From: Branchiostoma floridae
Lineage: Eukaryota; Chordata; Leptocardii; Amphioxiformes; Branchiostomatidae
Direction: 5' to 3'
Assembly: GCF_000003815.2 (NCBI RefSeq)
Contig: NC_049997.1
Span: forward strand, 15,364,753 to 15,428,752
DNA length: 64,000 bases
Positions 62,601 through 64,000 of this stretch are shown here, in pieces. Both the position numbers and the translations under genes were made by a program. The notes beneath the pieces were generated by a model. That model did no database searches. It was not told the origin of the DNA and saw only the letters and a list, made by a program, of their open reading frames with translations. Numbering within the stretch: the first letter of the stretch is position 1; every line of letters starts with the position of its first letter.

Positions 62601-63928
62601 CAGCTGACCGACAGTGGTTTTTCCTTACCCCCGACAACCCCGGCTCTCTCCTGTTCCCAATCTGGATAGCAACATAACCAACTTCTGCAGGCTGCAACAC
62701 AAATTAGGTAGGCTGGTTATCCGTCATGCACAACAAAATATAGTACAGCAGTCGGAGCAAAAGGCTTGCTACTAGGGGTAGGTACCGGCACAGAAAATTC
62801 AGATACAGGTACGGTCCAGCTCCAGAGGATCAGGTCCAGGACTGGACCTGAACATGGACCTAATCATCTGTGAAAACTTGCGAATGGGCAATACTCAAAA
62901 CAATGGTCTATTTTGCTAGGATTCTGTTTGGTGGGGTATCTGACGTCCATTGACGTTTTAAAATCCTATCTGAGTCATGTAAACAATACCAACTGCCCTT
63001 GTTTACGACCAAGTTTGACTGTAGAAGCCTGGTAAAAATGACTATCAACTCTCCTCTACTAAGCTCTTGTTTTCTTGGATCTGTGATCTGTTAATTTTTG
63101 AATCTGTCCAACATCCAGTTGACTGATTTTTTTTAGGTCCATTTTTTCTGGACTGGTCCAACACAAAAAAGGTTTTGTACAGGTACACTGTCCGGTACCC
63201 AACCCTACTTGAGGCAGTTAGTTAATAACAACATAAACAAGGTTAACATCACTGTGAAGAAGGCTTGGCAAGATGCTATGCCCATGAAGCCATTCAAATA
63301 TCATGCAGAAACAGCTAATTTCTGTCAGACAATTAAGTAAAAAAAAACTGGGTCAAATAAAAGCATGCATAAAATAATCAGACAAGCTTGGAAAATACCA
63401 AAAACGTATGTCTCATATAGTTTCATTCACATTCATTCATTCCTTTTTTTTCATGGTGTCTCCACAAGAATTTAGTTTCACTTCAATTCCCCAAAATGCC
63501 AAATGTGTTTGTTTCAAACATGGTCTTCTGTATATCAAATTAAGCACTGGATGATTTCTTTGTGTTCAATAAGTGCACCTTGGAATCGGCTTGGACATTT
63601 GAAACGTTATCATTTAACAGGCAATATGTTAGTCATCAAGAACTTGAATTTAAAATTGGTAAAATTTAAACTTGGTAATTAGTAGTGGAGGACACATTTA
63701 AATTTGTAACCAAATAACAACCTATTACTACAAGTTCTGAGCTGTTTGTAAGATTTTAGATACTCACTGATTTGTTTCTAGCTGGCTTGGCCTCGGTGGT
63801 CACTAGTCCCATCACACGCTCTTCGCTCATGACCTCAAAGGTCACCGACCCAGATTGCAACTTGAGGACGCGGCAGGCGATCGGTTTCCCTGTCCGCTGG
63901 TCCAGACTCATCTCGAACTCTACTTCAT
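38653..63928 (-). CDS. CSDE1: CSDE1 (UNR) cold-shock-domain RNA-binding protein, 5' end outside window
   Basis: Seventeen minus-strand exons: 63928-63768, 62691-62629, 55399-55263, 53516-53454, 52490-52364, 51777-51691, 50826-50701, 49054-48836, 44752-44657, 44445-44398, 43874-43707, 43185-43069, 42430-42258, 41783-41554, 40771-40578, 39779-39621, 38824-38653. Phases agree at every junction, giving about 780 residues. CSDE1 is a cytoplasmic RNA-binding protein controlling translation and mRNA decay. Visible are the C-half of cold-shock domain 1 and four full canonical domains with paired motifs (FGFIERA/IFFHYSE, FGFIKCV/MFFHFSE, FGFIETA/IFFHFSE, FGFINYE/LFFHLSE). Four non-canonical domains alternate with them, and there is a SUZ-C-like end ([12 protein letters not shown]). 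Missing: exons upstream of 64000 and a small final exon after the phase-1 donor at 38652. A DIRS element and several MITEs occupy its introns. Confidence 0.93.
38912..39080. mobile_element. Foldback MITE with perfect 8-bp target duplication
   Basis: taatctccaagcagatcct at the left is mirrored by aggatctgcttggagatta at the right, and the arms continue inward with ataa(a/g)atagta(c/t)caaa for about 50 bp. tctacagg borders both ends exactly. Same family as 1768-1888. It lies in the CSDE1 intron before its C-terminal exon. Confidence 0.88.
40322..40530. repeat. Second copy of the 1.1-kb dispersed repeat
   Basis: Matches 1062-1280 in order and orientation: accatccctgaa, gagacggtgggc, tccttgacaaagac, gtcgaaaatttgggt. 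This copy has gtgagt where the first has gtaagt, and it lacks the tandem second unit. Confidence 0.75.
46936..47535. repeat. Tandem array, ~153-168-bp unit, 4 copies
   Basis: Units start at 46936, 47089, 47255 and 47423 with gggcatag(g/c)ttccccggctg. The last three are nearly identical through ccgggggccacggttgcctc and acaccatggtattttg; the first is diverged and the last is shorter. It lies in the large CSDE1 intron between 48836 and 44752. Confidence 0.92.
47860..48330. other. GC/CpG-rich segment inside a CSDE1 intron
   Basis: Two dense CpG blocks (about 47865-47970 with gcgcgcggccg and gcgcggccggcc, and 48195-48320) flank an AT-rich centre where accggcaaaa(a)ataaaa occurs twice. The same ggccggccgcgcg word occurs at 45250. 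No exon or RNA gene was recognised. It may be a repeat family or an internal promoter. Confidence 0.4.
49317..50469. mobile_element. Pogo/Tigger-like non-autonomous DNA transposon
   Basis: CAGTGGATTCCAATTATTCG at the left is mirrored by GCGGATTCCACTG at the right, with TA outside both ends (49315-49316, 50470-50471). The CAGTGGAATCC-type terminus and TA target suit Tigger/pogo elements. The longest internal open frame (50067-50270 plus) shows no transposase motif. Located in the CSDE1 intron between 50826 and 49054. Confidence 0.75.
51087..51367. mobile_element. hAT-type MITE with perfect 8-bp target duplication
   Basis: Begins CAGGGTTCTAGCCAG and ends CTGGCTAGAACCCTG. ctttacag borders both ends exactly (51079-51086 and 51368-51375). 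Length 281 bases, no coding potential. The CAGGG terminus and 8-bp duplication are diagnostic of hAT. A relict end (tagctagaaccctg) is at about 52334-52347. Confidence 0.92.
52559..52812. mobile_element. Foldback repeat with 'gtggtatctcactg' ends
   Basis: Arms ggtatctcactg...gcactgcggggttc and gaaccccgcagtg...cagtgagacatc are inverted. Related copies lie at 15580-15836 and (old) 2474-2640. It abuts the next element at 52817. Confidence 0.75.
52817..53082. mobile_element. TA-type MITE (CAGTCAAAC family), copy 1
   Basis: Begins CAGTCAAACCTGTAC after TA and ends CAGTTTTGACTG; the right flanking dinucleotide is TG, probably a mutated TA. Its repeated phrases gaccacct and ccacctgtcc(at) also occur in copy 2. 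Confidence 0.7.
53454..53516 (-). CDS. CSDE1: 63-base symmetric cassette exon of CSDE1
   Basis: Acceptor tgtacag and donor GTAACT flank 63 bases, phase 2 on both sides. It inserts [20 protein letters not shown] into the loop of a non-canonical cold-shock domain. Joining its neighbours directly gives [19 protein letters not shown], which aligns without a gap to the vertebrate protein, so the exon is probably optional. Confidence 0.7.
54648..55170. mobile_element. TA-type MITE (CAGTCAAAC family), copy 2, interrupted
   Basis: Begins CAGTCAAACCTTTACAAG and ends GCAGTTTTCACTG, with TA at both borders (54646-54647, 55171-55172). It is split by the gtgcac element at 54754-55105: the text before the insertion (cacaatctttaca) and after it (catgtccatataaacca) continue each other when compared with copy 1. 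Confidence 0.8.
54754..55105. mobile_element. hAT-like gtgcac MITE nested in another MITE
   Basis: Inverted copy of 11897-12246: begins CAGGACTCAAAGTACTGGGT and ends near aatgaatttcgagcc. ttaca occurs at both borders, a partial target duplication. The right terminus is damaged, and a short (CA/CT) expansion lies inside. Confidence 0.75.
55400..56862. other. CSDE1 intron left of the DIRS insertion, nothing recognised
   Basis: AT-rich intronic DNA. I saw no conserved exon or clear repeat; small open frames lack splice context or similarity. Confidence 0.5.
56922..57052. repeat. Left inverted terminal repeat of the DIRS element
   Basis: agccatggtccttaattagc through gatgacgtcagttttt; about 131 bases, complementary to 61627-61757 with only a few mismatches (for example aatta against attta). 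Confidence 0.9.
57128..57236 (-). repeat. Internal complementary region of the DIRS element
   Basis: The first ~70 bases (caatggacgacagacaacta, then caattgtcctgacacg and on to tttgtattt) are the reverse complement of the left end, 56863-56933. The following ~45 bases (gtcttcgtccatatcagcc, then atggtcctta) are the reverse complement of the right end, 61735-61773. The two ends are thus juxtaposed head to tail, as expected for the template that circularises DIRS DNA. It overlaps the stop of the recombinase frame. Confidence 0.9.
57227..59356 (-). CDS. DIRS tyrosine recombinase
   Basis: 709 codons in a different frame from the RT polyprotein, overlapping it by about 1.3 kb. Roughly the first 370 residues are low-complexity text from the overlapped RNase H region. 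The recognisable recombinase begins near residue 380 ([19 protein letters not shown]). Catalytic candidates are R542 ([10 protein letters not shown]), H650 and R653 (HSVRSASAS) and Y686 (FERFYNKP), the R-H-R-Y set of the lambda-integrase family. It would insert the circular DNA intermediate without target-site duplication. The frame is intact. Confidence 0.92.
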   Translation of the reverse strand: MYYLSWFRVKLFEYVSVSPWCQTTGVEPVSWRSTRERVPVSTAVSKCHREVPSSHSVRTARSSASSTFATSPHLMSTTIRRFLANSRSTNRVSTSGPYLVEGRATPSQLSSDSLSGRKRSDRNRRLSRWLGSIRKWREHRRALVARRTRTAHKSVGNAGSLSGTEGLLQGQGELYSTSQIGQLNRSFVHQPPRRHKVASPFKSGSKPVGLLRGEKHPVVSRSRGGCNQRKSGLQVQTLRSHNRVVTLPTSVSGHTEDVSQSAQSGSGRSLRIPTQQETTQVCVLGARPRESGDECVHDELEPVGSSVCLSPIQDHREGLEEGPPGPSNSALCGTDLGHSGMVSTDTRNVREKTSTAASVPVASHTTRRRKSAPAEQHITYGHVDCLRRQFREFDISEGVTEILLASWRPKTRGLYASAWRKWARWSRSRGLDPVYAPLSKVLDFLHHLFSTGFQYRTLNVYRSAISSTHVNVEGKPVGAHSLVSRFMKGVFELRPPMPKHIAIWDVSVVLKFLRQWSPAKCLSLKQLTFKVAMLVALVSAGREQSLALLSTSHMSSSKEGILFVIDKVTKTSRPDKPSHSLWVAKFDNKVLCPVTYLRAYLERTARFRSSSDSRVFRGLVKPHKAVGSSTIARWLKQMLSEAGIKEYSGHSVRSASASAAFKAGVSVKDILKAANWANATTFERFYNKPSNSSSFHFGCSVLASASKSC
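58042..59700 (-). CDS. DIRS reverse transcriptase / RNase H / methylase-like polyprotein
   Basis: 552 codons. RT motifs: [11 protein letters not shown] (~6-16), [11 protein letters not shown] (~41-51) and catalytic YLDDM (72-76). RNase [14 protein letters not shown] (~236-248), a conserved Glu in [13 protein letters not shown] (~269-281) and the Asp of KSDNSTV (~296). After RNase [15 protein letters not shown] and an AFPPF motif (423-427) mark the region that in DIRS elements has been called a Dam-like methyltransferase; whether it is catalytic is unknown. It lacks an ATG start because it is the continuation of the interrupted frame upstream. Confidence 0.9.
   Translation of the reverse strand: MIFFCKIDLTDAYFTVAIHPNHHRFLTFAWKNKFFSFVCLPFGVSSAPLVFTKLLKVVVSHLRRRGIRLIIYLDDMLIFADSSDRCRQDAITATDFIAHVGFVTNLGKSVLEPTQCITFLGSGLNSLSMCLFLPGVKLQELSQLAGEVLERECLSARQLASVIGKFQAATVSVLLGPLHLRHLQLLLISCLRQSGGFWQTPVRLTESARQDLIWWRDELRLHNYRPIHCPEENVVIETDASLDGWGAFANGVSTGGRWSRAERGQHINQLEMLAVFLALKAFCKDRANCTVRVKSDNSTVVSYINRRGGTRSPALSNLALSLWDYCVERSILLSADHVAGVTNVRADFRSRHFARTTEWSLCPQVFQAIQKMCPSLRRAGAVDLFASRLNRKLPKFVSWEPDPESLGTNAFTMNWNQWEALYAFPPFKIIERVLRKVRQDQVTVHFVAPIWDTAAWYPLILEMSVRKPVRLPRYPSLLTQPGDGSQHPLSSTLRMAMWTVSGVSSESSTFRKELQRSSSPPGVLRPEDSMRQRGGNGLAGAVLGVWIPFMHL
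59710..60300 (-). pseudogene. N-terminal part of DIRS reverse transcriptase, interrupted
   Basis: Contains the start of the DIRS RT ([20 protein letters not shown], then PLNRCLF and VPKFKMESL) and ends at a TAG at 59710-59712. The remainder of the RT follows in the same frame from 59700. The ~40 bases around the stop appear to be read out of frame, bounded by an apparent single-base loss near 59730 and an apparent single-base gain in the A9 run at 59688-59696. That is, two compensating indels rather than a simple nonsense mutation. An assembly or sequencing error in the homopolymer is an alternative explanation. Confidence 0.75.
60164..61615 (-). CDS. Gag-like protein of the DIRS element
   Basis: An open frame of 483 codons. 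The likelier start is the internal methionine at 61552 ([16 protein letters not shown]), because the upstream part runs toward the terminal repeat. The serine/arginine-rich N-terminus has [14 protein letters not shown] central globular-looking part ([20 protein letters not shown]) and an Arg-Gly-rich basic tail ([19 protein letters not shown]) follow. No CCHC knuckle, as is usual for DIRS gags. Its 3' end overlaps the RT frame by about 137 bases. Confidence 0.8.
   Translation of the reverse strand: MESGHALRALVFPYFSSFSSAMSDSKKDSRRRKGSHGSHSSSSRHSSSDKRAREEFSRSKSSSSSPRGIGDKRELVSAPLPPGHERGDGALADGRSTEDPESSGQKELLLEGQKSPRLPREPNGDKSPVRTPEWPGDLGELRDLLGVNVIQQDQNSLRVAFGLMSEEFKGVKEILGSIAASVGAKRHLGAPSELESEVTPSKRSRFDSGDESTCSAASDMSFVPFDREPAAPEKVWTARQSVVWFAADYFDLKKERKTESLTHWQNKYLLPSNAPKELSVPELDSAAKEMIKSIDFYKGKSALQVDRNLASVHTKLLHVVAPVLNLWQMLKECNGEISEPDRDIMQDCAATAVWLLGSAHSKIADVRRSSLAEVSYQPTAKDLFGLIPDDPTQLLRNDLGSKARELASGKKALVDTLKPKQSSQRGRGASSASTSRGRGGFRGNRKFRPPPSRQSGGNSNSKFYWGSQFSRTSNQSGDGKKSK
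61627..61757. repeat. Right inverted terminal repeat of the DIRS element
   Basis: aaaaactgacgtcatcactc through aaggaccatggct; complement of 56922-57052. It lies upstream of the gag-like frame and is likely to contain the element promoter, including a TGACGTCA palindrome. Confidence 0.9.
62629..62691 (-). CDS. CSDE1: 63-base in-frame CSDE1 exon after cold-shock domain 1
   Basis: Flanked by a ttgtgttgcag acceptor and a GTAAGG donor, phase 0 on both sides, so it can be skipped without a frame change. It encodes [20 protein letters not shown] plus G. The next exon also starts P-x-E-x-G ([10 protein letters not shown]), so this could be an alternative lead-in to the second, non-canonical domain. 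Human CSDE1 has an alternatively used exon in the same general place. Use in transcripts is unverified. Confidence 0.6.
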
Positions 63929-64000
63929 CTGATGACGAATCACAATACGTCAATCAATCAATCAATCAATCGAGTAGTTTCGTTGATTTTTGCTACTTGC
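63929..64000 (-). other. CSDE1 intron running off the window
   Basis: On the minus strand this precedes the acceptor of the exon that begins mid-codon at 63928, so at least one upstream coding exon (first half of cold-shock domain 1) lies beyond position 64000. A short aatc tetranucleotide run lies at 63951-63970. Confidence 0.8.

Overview
This is a gene-dense stretch of animal nuclear DNA. It carries three spliced protein-coding genes with short GT-AG introns, many foldback DNA transposons and many minisatellites. The exon sequences, the invertebrate-type intron-rich gene structures and the abundance of minisatellites that cross exon boundaries point to a cephalochordate (amphioxus, Branchiostoma). 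That identification is inference from gene content, not from a database match.

Layout. Positions 1-7.7 kb: no recognisable gene, only repeats. 7.7-21.2 kb, minus strand: a complete HORMAD1/Hop1-type meiotic chromosome-axis gene. Its 18 coding exons add up to an uninterrupted frame of 630 codons. Unlike mammalian HORMAD1, it keeps a PHD finger and a winged helix after the HORMA domain. 21.25-21.74 kb: a compact head-to-head promoter with E2F-, CRE- and E-box-like sites. 21.7-30.2 kb, plus strand: a complete 261-residue PLEKHF (Phafin) gene with PH and FYVE domains in 8 exons. 30.2-38.6 kb: a convergent intergenic/3'UTR region with a foldback element and a short repeat array. 38.6-63.9 kb, minus strand: CSDE1 (UNR), 17 exons covering everything from the second half of cold-shock domain 1 to the SUZ-C motif. 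The 5' exons lie beyond position 64000 and the last exon was not found.

Mobile DNA. A near-complete DIRS-type tyrosine-recombinase retrotransposon (56.9-61.8 kb) sits in a CSDE1 intron. It has gag-like, RT/RNase H and recombinase frames, inverted terminal repeats and the diagnostic internal complementary region. A 5'-truncated non-LTR retrotransposon lies in a HORMAD1 intron. At least ten foldback/MITE-like elements are present, several with clear target-site duplications.

The most unusual feature is a pair of minisatellites whose units each contain a 3' splice site plus the start of a zinc-finger exon. One duplicates the start of the HORMAD1 PHD exon (8 copies) and the other the start of the PLEKHF FYVE exon (about 10 copies). 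Each gene therefore presents the spliceosome with a ladder of near-identical acceptors, of which only the one nearest the full exon gives an intact zinc finger. Exon boundaries were placed by hand from splice consensus, reading-frame phase and remembered family homology. No transcript data were available.
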